Below are positions 1 through 8,775 of a stretch of 64,000 nucleotides of DNA, in pieces. Within the stretch, counting starts at the first letter, position 1. Each line of letters begins with the position of its first letter. The position numbers were made by a program, and so were the translations under genes. Origin of the DNA: Cedecea neteri (GTDB lineage: Bacteria > Pseudomonadota > Gammaproteobacteria > Enterobacterales > Enterobacteriaceae); the NCBI RefSeq assembly GCF_000758305.1, contig NZ_CP009458.1:2914001-2978000 (forward strand). Reading direction: 5' to 3'. The notes under the pieces are model-generated. The model was not told where the DNA came from. It did not search any database and was given only the letters and a program-made list of their open reading frames with translations.

Positions 1-683
1 GCTATGCCTGCGCAGACAAACGGGTGTTGCGAAAAGCGGAAGTCCTTCATCCAGGCCATCAGCAAAGGGCCAAACCACGCGCCGAGGCCGTAATACACCA
101 TATTACGCACCACGCTGTTCAGCCCCCACCACGGCAGCGGCACAAAGGCGATAACAACGTTGATGCCCATCAGCGCCAGCAGCACCGGGATGCGGTAGCG
201 GCGCAGGGCTTTAAACATTACGAAGTAAACCAGCAGGGCGTAGAGGTACCACAGGCTGGTGCTGGCCTTCGCCATGCTCAGAGCAAACTGCCCCAGCGAG
301 TCGGCGTAAGCGGCGTTAGATGCCGGATTGCGCTCAAGATCGGGTGCCAGCCACTGGTTAAGGTGCGTCAGCGCGATCCACTGGATCAAGCCCCACAGCA
401 GCAGTACGTAAAAAATGTTCCACAGCCGCTTGTCCACGCTGTCGCGCCATTTCACTTCATGGATGTAGCGGGTGATCAGGTAGCCGGAAATAAAGAAGAA
501 CACCGGCATTCGGAAGGGAGCGAGGTAGAGATTAAGGTAAACCCAGAGTTTGGCGACATACAGATTCAGGCCGGGCTCGAGAGATGTGAGGTGAGGGTAG
601 AAAGTAATCACCGAATGGTAGATAACCACCAGGCAAATGCATAATCCTTTGATTTGGTTGATCCAGAGTTGCTTTTTCTTCAT
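1..683 (-). CDS. ycfT: Acyltransferase-3 family membrane protein YcfT (3' end cut by window)
   Basis: The reverse strand reads continuously from an ATG at 683 to the left edge (227 codons), so this is the N-terminal part of a longer gene whose 3' end lies outside. The product begins MKKKQLWINQIKGLCICLVV and then has the pattern of an integral-membrane acyltransferase-3 (OpgC-like) protein: an early hydrophobic helix with a following YHS histidine motif, several further hydrophobic segments and a basic loop containing YIHEVKWRDSVDKRLWN. In E. coli ycfT lies divergently upstream of lolC, as here. The substrate is unknown; transfer of acyl groups to an envelope sugar is inferred from the family only. 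Confidence 0.85.
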   Translation of the reverse strand, partial: MKKKQLWINQIKGLCICLVVIYHSVITFYPHLTSLEPGLNLYVAKLWVYLNLYLAPFRMPVFFFISGYLITRYIHEVKWRDSVDKRLWNIFYVLLLWGLIQWIALTHLNQWLAPDLERNPASNAAYADSLGQFALSMAKASTSLWYLYALLVYFVMFKALRRYRIPVLLALMGINVVIAFVPLPWWGLNSVVRNMVYYGLGAWFGPLLMAWMKDFRFSQHPFVCAGI

Positions 684-917
684 GCGATATCCGCGTCGTG
701 ACGGGCTCCAGTTGTCATGGGCCTGCTATCCTGGTGTCAAACCGATGCGATCTCGACCTCAATTGTCTGTTTTTGGCGCTGATTTGGTAAATTTAGGAAA
801 AGGTGCAGGCACTTGAGATGTAACGGGAATAATTTAGTCGACGGAATTCATTTGGCCGGGGAGGTGTCGTATACTTCCCGGATCTTTGCTTAGGCAACCC
901 GCAACAAGACGGATTTC

Positions 918-2117
918 ATGTATCAACCTGTCGCGTTATTTATAGGCCTGCGCTACATGCGTGGGCGAGCAGCGGACCGCTTCGGTCGCTTTGTCTCCTG
1001 GCTGTCGACGATTGGTATCACCCTCGGGGTGATGGCGCTGGTCACGGTTCTTTCGGTGATGAATGGCTTCGAGCGTGAGCTGCAAAACAACATCCTCGGC
1101 CTGATGCCGCAGGCGTTAATCACGTCACCTTCCGGCTCTATTAATCCCCAGCAACTTCCCGCCGATTCCCTGAAACTTCAGGGCGTGACGCGTATTGCGC
1201 CGCTGACTACCGGTGACGTGGTGCTGCAAAGCGCCCGCAGCGTGGGCGTGGGTGTAATGCTGGGCGTGCAGCCGGACGAGAAAGATCCGCTTTCCCCGTA
1301 CCTGGTTAACGTCAAGCAAGCCGATTTGGTGGCCGGGCAGTACAACGTCATCCTCGGCGAGCAGCTCGCCGGCTCGCTGGGCGTTAAGCGCGGGGAAACC
1401 ATTCGCATTATGGTGCCGTCCGCCAGCCAGTTTACGCCGATGGGGCGTTTGCCGAGCCAGCGTCTGTTCACCGTGATTGGTACCTTCGCCGCCAGCAGCG
1501 AAGTGGACGGCTACCAGATGCTGGTCAACCAGCAGGACGCCTCGCGCCTGATGCGCTACCCGGCGGGGAATATCACCGGCTGGCGTCTGTGGCTGGCTGA
1601 GCCGCTCAAGGTCGATGTGCTGAGCCAACAAACGCTGCCGCAGGGCACCGAATGGAAAGACTGGCGCGAGCGCAAAGGCGAGCTGTTCCAGGCCGTGCGC
1701 ATGGAGAAAAACATGATGGGGCTGCTGCTGAGCCTGATCGTGGCCGTCGCCGCCTTTAACATTATTACTTCCCTTGGCCTGCTGGTGATGGAAAAGCAGG
1801 GCGAGGTGGCGATTCTGCAAACCCAGGGGCTGACCCGCCGCCAGATCATGACGGTGTTTATGGTGCAGGGCGCGGGTGCGGGCGTGATTGGCGCGCTGCT
1901 CGGGGCTTTACTCGGGGCGCTGCTTGCCAGCCAGTTGAATAATTTAATGCCGATCATCGGCATCCTGCTTGATGGCGCGGCCCTGCCGGTCGCCATTGAA
2001 CCGGTACAGGTTGTGGTGATTGCCATTGTGGCGATGGCCATTGCTTTGCTGTCCACGCTTTACCCTTCGTGGCGCGCCGCCGCGACCCAACCCGCTGAGG
2101 CTTTACGTTATGAGTAA
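918..2117 (+). CDS. lolC: Lipoprotein-releasing ABC transporter permease LolC
   Basis: LolC is one of the two inner-membrane permeases of LolCDE, which extracts outer-membrane lipoproteins from the inner membrane and hands them to periplasmic LolA. The 399-residue protein has the family layout: one N-terminal membrane helix (about residues 25-50, containing STIGITLGVMALVTVLSVMN), a large periplasmic domain, then three C-terminal helices of the FtsX/MacB type ending in YPSWRAAATQPAEALRYE. Length matches the E. coli protein. The stop codon overlaps the lolD start by 8 nt, which suggests translational coupling within lolCDE. Confidence 0.97.
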   Translation: MYQPVALFIGLRYMRGRAADRFGRFVSWLSTIGITLGVMALVTVLSVMNGFERELQNNILGLMPQALITSPSGSINPQQLPADSLKLQGVTRIAPLTTGDVVLQSARSVGVGVMLGVQPDEKDPLSPYLVNVKQADLVAGQYNVILGEQLAGSLGVKRGETIRIMVPSASQFTPMGRLPSQRLFTVIGTFAASSEVDGYQMLVNQQDASRLMRYPAGNITGWRLWLAEPLKVDVLSQQTLPQGTEWKDWRERKGELFQAVRMEKNMMGLLLSLIVAVAAFNIITSLGLLVMEKQGEVAILQTQGLTRRQIMTVFMVQGAGAGVIGALLGALLGALLASQLNNLMPIIGILLDGAALPVAIEPVQVVVIAIVAMAIALLSTLYPSWRAAATQPAEALRYE

Positions 2118-2814
2118 TTCTGTCCTGTTGCAGTGTGACAACCTGTGCAAACGCTATCAGGAAGGCAAGGTGCAAACGGATGTGCTGCACGATGTCAGCT
2201 TCAGCATCAACGCGGGTGAACTGATGGCGATTGTCGGCAGCTCTGGCTCCGGCAAAAGTACGTTGCTGCACCTGCTGGGCGGCCTGGACACGCCGACTTC
2301 CGGCGACGTGGTGTTCAACGGCCAGGCGATGAGCAAACTCTCCTCGGCGGCGAAGGCGGAGCTGCGTAACCGCGAGCTGGGCTTTATCTACCAGTTCCAC
2401 CACCTGCTGCCGGACTTCACCGCGCTGGAAAACGTGGCGATGCCGCTGCTTATCGGCAAGAAAAAGCCGGAAGAAGTGCAGAAGCGAGCGCTGGAGATGC
2501 TGGCCGCTGTTGGGCTGGATCACCGCAGCAGCCACCGCCCGTCGGAGCTGTCCGGCGGCGAACGTCAGCGCGTGGCCATTGCCCGTGCGCTGGTGAACAA
2601 CCCGCGCCTGGTGCTGGCGGATGAGCCGACCGGTAACCTGGACGCGCGCAACGCCGACAGTATTTTCGAGCTGCTGGGCGAACTGAACGTGCGCCAGGGC
2701 ACCGCATTCCTGGTGGTAACCCACGATCTGCAGCTGGCAAAACGCATGTCCCGCCAGCTGGAAATGCGCGATGGCCGCTTAACCAGCGATCTGACCTTGA
2801 TGGGAGCGCAGTAA
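2110..2814 (+). CDS. lolD: Lipoprotein-releasing ABC transporter ATPase LolD
   Basis: LolD is the cytoplasmic ATPase of LolCDE. The start is the ATG at 2110 (MSNSVLLQCDNLCKRYQEGK), giving 234 residues, close to E. coli LolD; an upstream in-frame extension would lie inside lolC and is not conserved. Visible motifs are Walker A GSSGSGKST, signature LSGGERQRVAIARAL, Walker B LVLADEPTGNLD and the switch histidine in VVTHD. It overlaps lolC by 8 nt and shares a TAATG junction with lolE, so the three subunits are likely made in matched amounts. Confidence 0.97.
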   Translation: MSNSVLLQCDNLCKRYQEGKVQTDVLHDVSFSINAGELMAIVGSSGSGKSTLLHLLGGLDTPTSGDVVFNGQAMSKLSSAAKAELRNRELGFIYQFHHLLPDFTALENVAMPLLIGKKKPEEVQKRALEMLAAVGLDHRSSHRPSELSGGERQRVAIARALVNNPRLVLADEPTGNLDARNADSIFELLGELNVRQGTAFLVVTHDLQLAKRMSRQLEMRDGRLTSDLTLMGAQ

Positions 2815-4058
2815 TGGCTTCCCCGCTTTCTCTATTGATTGGCCTGCGTTTCAGCCGTGGGCGACGCCGCAGCGGCATGGTGTCGCTGATCTCGGTGATC
2901 TCCACGCTCGGCATCGCGCTGGGCGTGGCGGTGCTGATCGTCGGCCTGAGCGCGATGAACGGCTTCGAGCGCGAGCTGAAAAACCGCATTCTTGCCGTGG
3001 TGCCCCACGGTGACATTGAGCCGGTGAACCAGCCCTTTACCAACTGGCAGCGGGCGCTACCCGAGGTGGAAGGCGTCAAAGGCATCGTGGCCGCCGCGCC
3101 GTATATTCGTTTTACCGGGCTGGTGGAAAGCGGGGCGAATCTGCGCGCCGTTGAAGTGAAGGGCGTTGATCCCGTGCAGGAAACGCAACTGAGCGCTCTG
3201 CCACAATACGTCCAGAACAATGCCTGGGCGAACTTCAAGGCCGGGCAGCAGCAAATCATCATGGGCAAAGGCGTGGCGGACGCGCTGAAGGTGAAGCAGG
3301 GCGACTGGGTGTCGATCATGATCCCCAACAACGACGGCGGAACCAAGCTGATGCAGCCCAAGCGTGTCCGACTGCAAATCGCCGGTATTCTGTCCCTGAG
3401 TGGCCAGCTGGATCACAGCCTGGCGATGGTGCCGCTGCAGGATGCGCAGGGTTACCTGGACATGGGCGATAGCGTCACCGGGATAGCCATCAAGGTAAAT
3501 GACGTGTTTAACGCCCGGCAGCTGGTACGTGACGCGGGGCTGGCAACCAATTCCTACGTGCGTATCAGCAGCTGGATTGATACCTACGGCTATATGTACC
3601 GCGACATTCAGATGATCCGCGCCATCATGTATCTGGCGATGGTGCTGGTGATCGGCGTGGCCTGCTTTAACATCGTTTCCACGCTGGTGATGGCGGTGAA
3701 AGACAAGAGCAGCGACATCGCGGTGCTGCGCACGCTGGGGGCCAAAGACGGCCTGATTCGCGCTATTTTCGTCTGGTACGGGCTGCTGGCCGGGCTGCTG
3801 GGCAGCGTCAGCGGCGTGGTGGTTGGCGTGCTGGCTTCGTGGCAGCTGACCAACATTATCGGCGTGATTGAAAAACTCATCGGGCACCATTTCCTGTCCG
3901 GTGATATTTATTTCATTGATTTCTTACCTTCTGAGCTGCACTGGCTGGACGTGGTTTATGTTCTGGTGACAGCGCTGGTCCTTAGCCTTCTGGCTAGCTG
4001 GTACCCGGCCCGGCGCGCAAGCAATATCGATCCGGCAAGGGTGCTAAGTGGACAATAA
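2814..4058 (+). CDS. lolE: Lipoprotein-releasing ABC transporter permease LolE
   Basis: LolE is the second permease of LolCDE and contacts the lipoprotein directly in the known system. The 414-residue product parallels LolC: an N-terminal helix (about residues 20-48), a periplasmic domain with the family pattern GKGVADALKVKQGDWVSIMI, and three C-terminal helices ending WYPARRASNIDPARVLSGQ. Its ATG shares one base with the lolD TAA stop (TAATG). The gene is followed by a 93-nt gap before nagK, which therefore may have its own start signals. Confidence 0.97.
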   Translation: MASPLSLLIGLRFSRGRRRSGMVSLISVISTLGIALGVAVLIVGLSAMNGFERELKNRILAVVPHGDIEPVNQPFTNWQRALPEVEGVKGIVAAAPYIRFTGLVESGANLRAVEVKGVDPVQETQLSALPQYVQNNAWANFKAGQQQIIMGKGVADALKVKQGDWVSIMIPNNDGGTKLMQPKRVRLQIAGILSLSGQLDHSLAMVPLQDAQGYLDMGDSVTGIAIKVNDVFNARQLVRDAGLATNSYVRISSWIDTYGYMYRDIQMIRAIMYLAMVLVIGVACFNIVSTLVMAVKDKSSDIAVLRTLGAKDGLIRAIFVWYGLLAGLLGSVSGVVVGVLASWQLTNIIGVIEKLIGHHFLSGDIYFIDFLPSELHWLDVVYVLVTALVLSLLASWYPARRASNIDPARVLSGQ

Positions 4059-4151
4059 ATTCAATTAACTATAATTTGCCCTACATCATTCGAGCTGTGA
4101 CCCGGCAGAACCCAGGCGCAGCTTGAAGCACAGCGGGCATTGGGAGCAGCG

Positions 4152-5063
4152 ATGTATTACGGATTTGATATCGGCGGCACTAAGATTGCACTCGGCGTTT
4201 ACGACCAGCAGCGGCGTTTACTTTGGGAAGCCCGGGTTGCTACTCCTCATGACAGTTACGAAAATTTCCTCGACGCGGTGGTCGGGCTGGTGGCGCAGGC
4301 CGACGAGAAGTTTAACTGCCGCGGCTCGGTCGGCATTGGCATTCCGGGCATGCCGGAAACCGACGACGGCACGCTGTATGCCGCTAACGTTCCGGCTGCC
4401 AGCGGCAAACCGCTTCGTGCAGACCTGAGCGCCATGCTTGAGCGGGACGTGCGCATCGACAACGACGCCAACTGCTTTGCGCTTTCCGAAGCCTGGGACG
4501 ACGAATTCCTCAACTACCCGGTGGTGATGGGCCTGATCCTCGGCACCGGCGTCGGCGGCGGCATCATCATCAACGGCAAATCTATCACCGGCCGCAGCTA
4601 CATCACCGGCGAATTCGGCCATACCCGCCTGCCGGTGGACGCGTTGGAAATCCTCGGGCGCGACATTCCGTTTACCCGCTGCGGGTGCGGGAAAAACGGC
4701 TGCATCGAAAACTACCTCTCCGGGCGCGGCTTTGCCTGGCTGTGGCAGCACTTCTACCAGGAGCCGCTGGACGCGAAAGAGATCATCTCCCGCTACCGCC
4801 AGGGCGACGAACAGGCCATCGAGCACGTGGACCGTTTCCTGGAGCTGCTGGCCGCCTGCCTCGGAAATTTATTGACCTCAATTGACCCGCATCTGGTGGT
4901 GATTGGCGGAGGATTGTCTAACTTTAGCGATATCTACGCTCAACTGCCGGAACGCCTGCCGAAGTACCTGCTGCCGGTTGCCGCAGTGCCGCGTATTGAA
5001 CAGGCTCGCCACGGTGACGCAGGCGGTATGCGTGGCGCGGCATTCCTCCACTACACGGAGTAA
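4152..5063 (+). CDS. nagK: N-acetyl-D-glucosamine kinase NagK
   Basis: NagK phosphorylates N-acetylglucosamine released during peptidoglycan recycling to GlcNAc-6-phosphate in the cytoplasm. The start at 4152 (MYYGFDIGGTKIALGV) gives 303 residues, the E. coli length; a longer form from 4140 adds four residues that are not conserved. ROK-family features are present: the phosphate loop DIGGTK, the ATP loop LGTGVGGGIIING, the sugar-binding GEFGH and the zinc motif CGCGKNGCIENYLSG. Three nucleotides separate it from cobB, so the two are probably cotranscribed, as in E. coli. Confidence 0.96.
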   Translation: MYYGFDIGGTKIALGVYDQQRRLLWEARVATPHDSYENFLDAVVGLVAQADEKFNCRGSVGIGIPGMPETDDGTLYAANVPAASGKPLRADLSAMLERDVRIDNDANCFALSEAWDDEFLNYPVVMGLILGTGVGGGIIINGKSITGRSYITGEFGHTRLPVDALEILGRDIPFTRCGCGKNGCIENYLSGRGFAWLWQHFYQEPLDAKEIISRYRQGDEQAIEHVDRFLELLAACLGNLLTSIDPHLVVIGGGLSNFSDIYAQLPERLPKYLLPVAAVPRIEQARHGDAGGMRGAAFLHYTE

Positions 5064-5066
5064 GTC

Positions 5067-5888
5067 ATGCTTTCTCGTCGTCAGCACCGGCTGAGCCGGT
5101 TTCGGAAGAACAAACGCCTGCTGCGCCAACGTTTGCGTCAGCGCATCTTTTTCAGAGACAGGACAGGGCCGGAAGCGATGGACAGACCAAGAGTTGTTGT
5201 ACTGACCGGGGCGGGGATCTCCGCCGAATCAGGTATTCGTACCTTCCGGGCTGCCGATGGGCTGTGGGAAGAGCACCGCGTTGAAGACGTGGCGACGCCG
5301 GAAGGCTTCGCGCGTGACCCGGCGCTGGTGCAGCGTTTTTATAACGACCGCCGCCGCCAGCTTCAGCAGCCGGAAATCCAGCCCAACGCCGCGCATCTGG
5401 CGCTGGCGAAGCTGGAAGAAGCGCTGGGCGACCATTTTGTGCTGGTCACCCAGAATATCGACAACCTCCACGAGCGGGCAGGGAGCAAAAACGTCATCCA
5501 TATGCACGGCGAACTGCTCAAGGTTCGCTGCGCCAGCAGCGGCCAGGTGCTGGACTGGCAGGACGACATTACCCCGGAAGACCGCTGCCACTGTTGCCAG
5601 ATTTCCTCGGCGCTGCGCCCGCACGTCGTCTGGTTCGGCGAAATGCCGCTGGGCATGGACGAGATTTACCAGGCGATTGCCACCGCAGATTACTTTATTG
5701 CCATCGGGACTTCCGGGCACGTTTATCCGGCGGCGGGCTTTGTGCACGAGGCCCGTTTGCAGGGGGCGCATACCGTGGAGTTGAATCTGGAACCAAGCCA
5801 GGTTGGCAGCGAGTTTGAAGAGAAGCATTACGGGCTGGCGAGCCTGGTGGTGCCGGAGTTTGTGGATAAGCTTTTGAAGGGGTTGTAG
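5067..5888 (+). CDS. cobB: NAD-dependent protein deacylase CobB (sirtuin)
   Basis: CobB removes acetyl, succinyl and related groups from lysines using NAD+. The 273-residue protein begins with the basic amphipathic extension of the long enterobacterial isoform (MLSRRQHRLSRFRKNKR); an internal ATG at 5178 (MDRPRVVVLTGAGIS) would give the known short isoform. Sirtuin motifs are GAGISAESGIRTFR, TQNIDNLHERAG, the catalytic histidine in HMHGELLKV, zinc-ligand cysteines in KVRC and DRCHCC, and GTSGHVYPAAGF. It lies 3 nt after nagK. ymfA, which separates cobB from potD in E. coli, is absent; a repeat cluster occupies the gap. Confidence 0.96.
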   Translation: MLSRRQHRLSRFRKNKRLLRQRLRQRIFFRDRTGPEAMDRPRVVVLTGAGISAESGIRTFRAADGLWEEHRVEDVATPEGFARDPALVQRFYNDRRRQLQQPEIQPNAAHLALAKLEEALGDHFVLVTQNIDNLHERAGSKNVIHMHGELLKVRCASSGQVLDWQDDITPEDRCHCCQISSALRPHVVWFGEMPLGMDEIYQAIATADYFIAIGTSGHVYPAAGFVHEARLQGAHTVELNLEPSQVGSEFEEKHYGLASLVVPEFVDKLLKGL

Positions 5889-5899
5889 TCGGCGGTTAA

Positions 5900-6052
5900 C
5901 CCTCACCCCGGCCCTCTCCCTGGAAGGGAGAGGGGGAAAACCGAAGGTTTATGCTCGATCAAGTCCCTTTGTTTTTTGGGGAGAGGAGTGAAAACCGAAC
6001 TCGATCCAATTCCCTCTCCCCTTTGGGGAGAGGGTTAGGGTGAGGGGAAAAT
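5900..6052. repeat. Composite REP/REPIN-like repeat cluster A
   Basis: The gap between convergent cobB and potD is filled by inverted repeats. The left end reads CCCTCACCCCGGCCCTCTCC and the right end reads GGGAGAGGGTTAGGGTGAGG, so the outer arms are complementary except at a variable triplet. Between them are two related units, each starting GAAAACCGAA and carrying CTCGATC before a GGGGAGAGG block. The same outer arms with different internal units occur at 24529-24736. This resembles extragenic palindromic (REP/REPIN) elements of enterobacteria; no RAYT transposase gene is in the window. Confidence 0.8.
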
Positions 6053-6086
6053 ATCAACCTCGATCCCGTTTTTGGCGAAGTTAGAC

Positions 6087-7133
6087 CTACCGCCCCGCCT
6101 TCAACCGCTGATAATAAGACTCATACAGCGCGCTCGCGTCACCCACATCATTCTGCCACTCGCCAGCCTTAATCACCTCCGCATCCGGGTACAGCGACTT
6201 ATCTTCCGCCACGTTCTTCGGCAGCAGCTTGCGGGCTTCGAGGTTTGGCGTCGGGTAACCGATGGTTTCCGCCACCTGCTTAGCCACGTCCGGGCGCAGC
6301 AGGAAGTTGATCAGTTTCAGCGCACCGTCGACGTTCTTCGCGTTGGCCGGAATCGACAGGTTATCCATCCAGAAAATCCCGCCTTCCTTCGGCCAGACGA
6401 TCTCCAGTGGCGTCCCGGCCTGGCGAGCCACGTAGGCCGAGCCGTTCCACACCATGCCAAGGTTCACTTCGCCTTCCATATACGGGTTGGCCGGGTTGTC
6501 GGAGTTAAACGCCGCCACGTTTGACATCAGCTTTTGCAGCTCGTGGTACGCGGCCTCAATCTCCTTCGGATCGGTCGTGTTGCCGGACAGGCCAAGCTTG
6601 CGCAGCGCCATCTGGAACACTTCGCGCGCGTCGTCGGTCAGCAGCAGGCTTTGCTTATACTCCGGCTTCCACAGGTCGGCCCAGCTGGTGACGCTTTTCG
6701 GATCGATAGCGTCGCTGTTCACGCCAATTGCCGTAGCGCCCCAGATATACGGGATGGAATAGTCGTTGTTCGGGTCGAACGGCTTGTTCAGCATATCCGG
6801 GTCGAGATTTTTAAAGTTGCTGAGCTGGCTCTTGTCGATCTTCTGGATCATCCCTTCTTTGCGCATCTTCGCCACAAAGTAGGTGGACGGCACCACGAGG
6901 TCGTACGCGCCGTCTTTGTAGGTCTTGAGCTTGGCGTACATGGTTTCGTTCGACTCGTAGGTCGAATAAATCACCTTGATGCCGGTCTCTTTGGTGAACT
7001 GCTCCAGCAGGCCTGGCGGCACGTACTCGGTCCAGTTATAGAAATAAAGCGTCTTGCTGTCGTCGGCATGGGCGGCGCCGAGGCTGAGCGCCAGAGCGCC
7101 CGCAGCAAGCAGGTGGCGTGGCCATTTTTTCAT
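6087..7133 (-). CDS. potD: Spermidine/putrescine-binding periplasmic protein PotD
   Basis: PotD captures spermidine (and more weakly putrescine) in the periplasm for the PotABC importer. The 348-residue product equals the E. coli length and starts with a Sec signal peptide (MKKWPRHLLAAGALALSLGA, cleavage near AHA-DDS). The mature part opens TLYFYNWTEYVPPGLLEQF, the hallmark of polyamine-binding proteins, with further conserved blocks VVPSTYFVAKM and NPYMEGEVNLGMVWNG. Its ATG overlaps the end of potC by 4 nt, making it the last gene of potABCD. Confidence 0.97.
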   Translation of the reverse strand: MKKWPRHLLAAGALALSLGAAHADDSKTLYFYNWTEYVPPGLLEQFTKETGIKVIYSTYESNETMYAKLKTYKDGAYDLVVPSTYFVAKMRKEGMIQKIDKSQLSNFKNLDPDMLNKPFDPNNDYSIPYIWGATAIGVNSDAIDPKSVTSWADLWKPEYKQSLLLTDDAREVFQMALRKLGLSGNTTDPKEIEAAYHELQKLMSNVAAFNSDNPANPYMEGEVNLGMVWNGSAYVARQAGTPLEIVWPKEGGIFWMDNLSIPANAKNVDGALKLINFLLRPDVAKQVAETIGYPTPNLEARKLLPKNVAEDKSLYPDAEVIKAGEWQNDVGDASALYESYYQRLKAGR

Positions 7134-7921
7134 TTTAACGTCCCCTGAGGTTGAGTTTTATCGCGAAGAATCAGCTGGCTGGCGATCACCAGCAGCAGTG
7201 AAAGTAACAGCAGAATGGTGGCCAGGGCGTTCACCTCCGGCGAAACGCCGACCTTGACCATCGAGTAAATTTTTAGCGGCAGGATCTCGTAGCTTGGCCC
7301 TGTAACGAACGAAGACACCACCACATCGTCCATCGACAGGGTAAAGCTTAGCAGCCAGCCAGCGGCCACGGCGGGCATCGCCAGCGGCAGAATAATTTTG
7401 CGCAGAATGGTCAGCTCGCTCGCGCCGAGGTCACGCGCCGCTTCCAGCATCTTCACATCGAACCCTTTCAGGCGTGAGTAAACGGTGACCACCACAAACG
7501 GCAGGCAGAAGGTGATGTGGGAAAACAGCAGCGACCAGAAGCCGAGCGACACGCCCAGCAGCATAAACAGCACCAGCAGCGAGATAGCCATCACGATGTC
7601 CGGGGACATCATCACCACAAACAGCATCCCGCTGACGAACGGCTTGCCGCGAAAGCGATAGCGGTACAGCGCCACGGCGGTAAGCGAGCCGATAAGCGTG
7701 GCGGCGCTGGCGGAAAACACCGCCATCGTCAGCGAATGCTTTGCGGCCTGCAGCAGGCTGTCGTTATTCATCAGCAGGCTGTACCAGTTAGTGGTAAAAC
7801 CCTGCCAGTTAATGCCGAAGCGCGAACTGTTGAACGAATTCACGATCAGAATGACGATCGGGATATACAAAAAAGCGTAAATGGCGGACATAAAGCCGCC
7901 GCGAAGCAGGCGTCCGATCAT
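7130..7921 (-). CDS. potC: Spermidine/putrescine ABC transporter permease PotC
   Basis: PotC is one of the two polyamine-importer permeases. The 263-residue protein has about six hydrophobic helices and the ATPase-coupling EAA loop EAARDLGASELTILRKIILP in its second half. The start MIGRLLRGGFMSAIYAF matches the E. coli N-terminus. The gene overlaps potB at its 5' end and potD at its 3' end by 4 nt each, consistent with coupled translation of the operon. Confidence 0.97.
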   Translation of the reverse strand: MIGRLLRGGFMSAIYAFLYIPIVILIVNSFNSSRFGINWQGFTTNWYSLLMNNDSLLQAAKHSLTMAVFSASAATLIGSLTAVALYRYRFRGKPFVSGMLFVVMMSPDIVMAISLLVLFMLLGVSLGFWSLLFSHITFCLPFVVVTVYSRLKGFDVKMLEAARDLGASELTILRKIILPLAMPAVAAGWLLSFTLSMDDVVVSSFVTGPSYEILPLKIYSMVKVGVSPEVNALATILLLLSLLLVIASQLILRDKTQPQGTLK

Positions 7922-8775
7922 TCCAGTTCCACCTTCTTGTTAAGCAGGCGCGCCGCGCGCCAGTACACCAGCAGCATCAGGCCCATTACCAGCGTCAGCG
8001 TAATACTCGTCGCCGCGCCAAACGGCCAGTCGCGAATGTTGAGGAACTGGCTCTTAATCACGTTGCCGATCAGCAGGTTCTTCGCGCCGCCCATCAAATC
8101 CGAGACGTAGAACAGGCCCATCGCCGGCAGCATCACCAGCAGACAACCGGCGACAATCCCCGGCATGGTCAGCGGCAGAATAATGCGCACAAAGGTTTGC
8201 AGCTTGCTGGCGCCGAGATCCCGTGCCGCCTCAAGCAGCGGCTTGTCCAGCTTCTCAATGCTGGAATAAAGCGGCATCACCATAAACGGCAGCAGGATAT
8301 ACACCAGGCCGATAATCACCGCGCTCGGGGTGAACATGATGCGGATCGGCGTGTCGATAAGCCCCAGCCACAGCAGGAACTCGTTGAGATAGCCCTTGGT
8401 GCTGAGGAAAATCTTCAACCCATAAATGCGGATCAGCGAATTGGTCCAGAACGGCACAATCAGCAGGAACAGCAGCAGCGGGCGCACCTTTTCCGGCAGC
8501 AGCGCCAGAAACCAGGCGAAAGGGTAGCCGAGCACCAGGCAGGCCAGCGTGGCTATCGCCGCCATATTCAGCGAGTGCAGCAGCACCTGGGCGTAAAGCG
8601 GGTCGGCCAGCCGGGTGTAGTTATCCAGCGTGAAGACCATGCTCACGAAGTTGTCATTATCGCGAGTCAGGAAGCTGGTAACGATGATCATCAGGTTGGG
8701 CAGGAAGACAAACAGCAGCAGCCAGCCCACCACGGTGGCAATCACCACATTCTGGAATTTACGCGAGCTCTTCAT
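7918..8775 (-). CDS. potB: Spermidine/putrescine ABC transporter permease PotB
   Basis: PotB is the partner permease of PotC. I chose the ATG at 8775 (MKSSRKFQNVVIATVVGW); this gives 285 residues and a 17-nt overlap with potA. An upstream start at 8787 adds only MCWQ, and E. coli annotations also use a later start. Six hydrophobic segments are visible and the coupling loop reads EAARDLGASKLQTFVRIILP. The C-terminus (RAARLLNKKVELE) is nearly identical to E. coli PotB. Confidence 0.95.
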   Translation of the reverse strand: MKSSRKFQNVVIATVVGWLLLFVFLPNLMIIVTSFLTRDNDNFVSMVFTLDNYTRLADPLYAQVLLHSLNMAAIATLACLVLGYPFAWFLALLPEKVRPLLLFLLIVPFWTNSLIRIYGLKIFLSTKGYLNEFLLWLGLIDTPIRIMFTPSAVIIGLVYILLPFMVMPLYSSIEKLDKPLLEAARDLGASKLQTFVRIILPLTMPGIVAGCLLVMLPAMGLFYVSDLMGGAKNLLIGNVIKSQFLNIRDWPFGAATSITLTLVMGLMLLVYWRAARLLNKKVELE

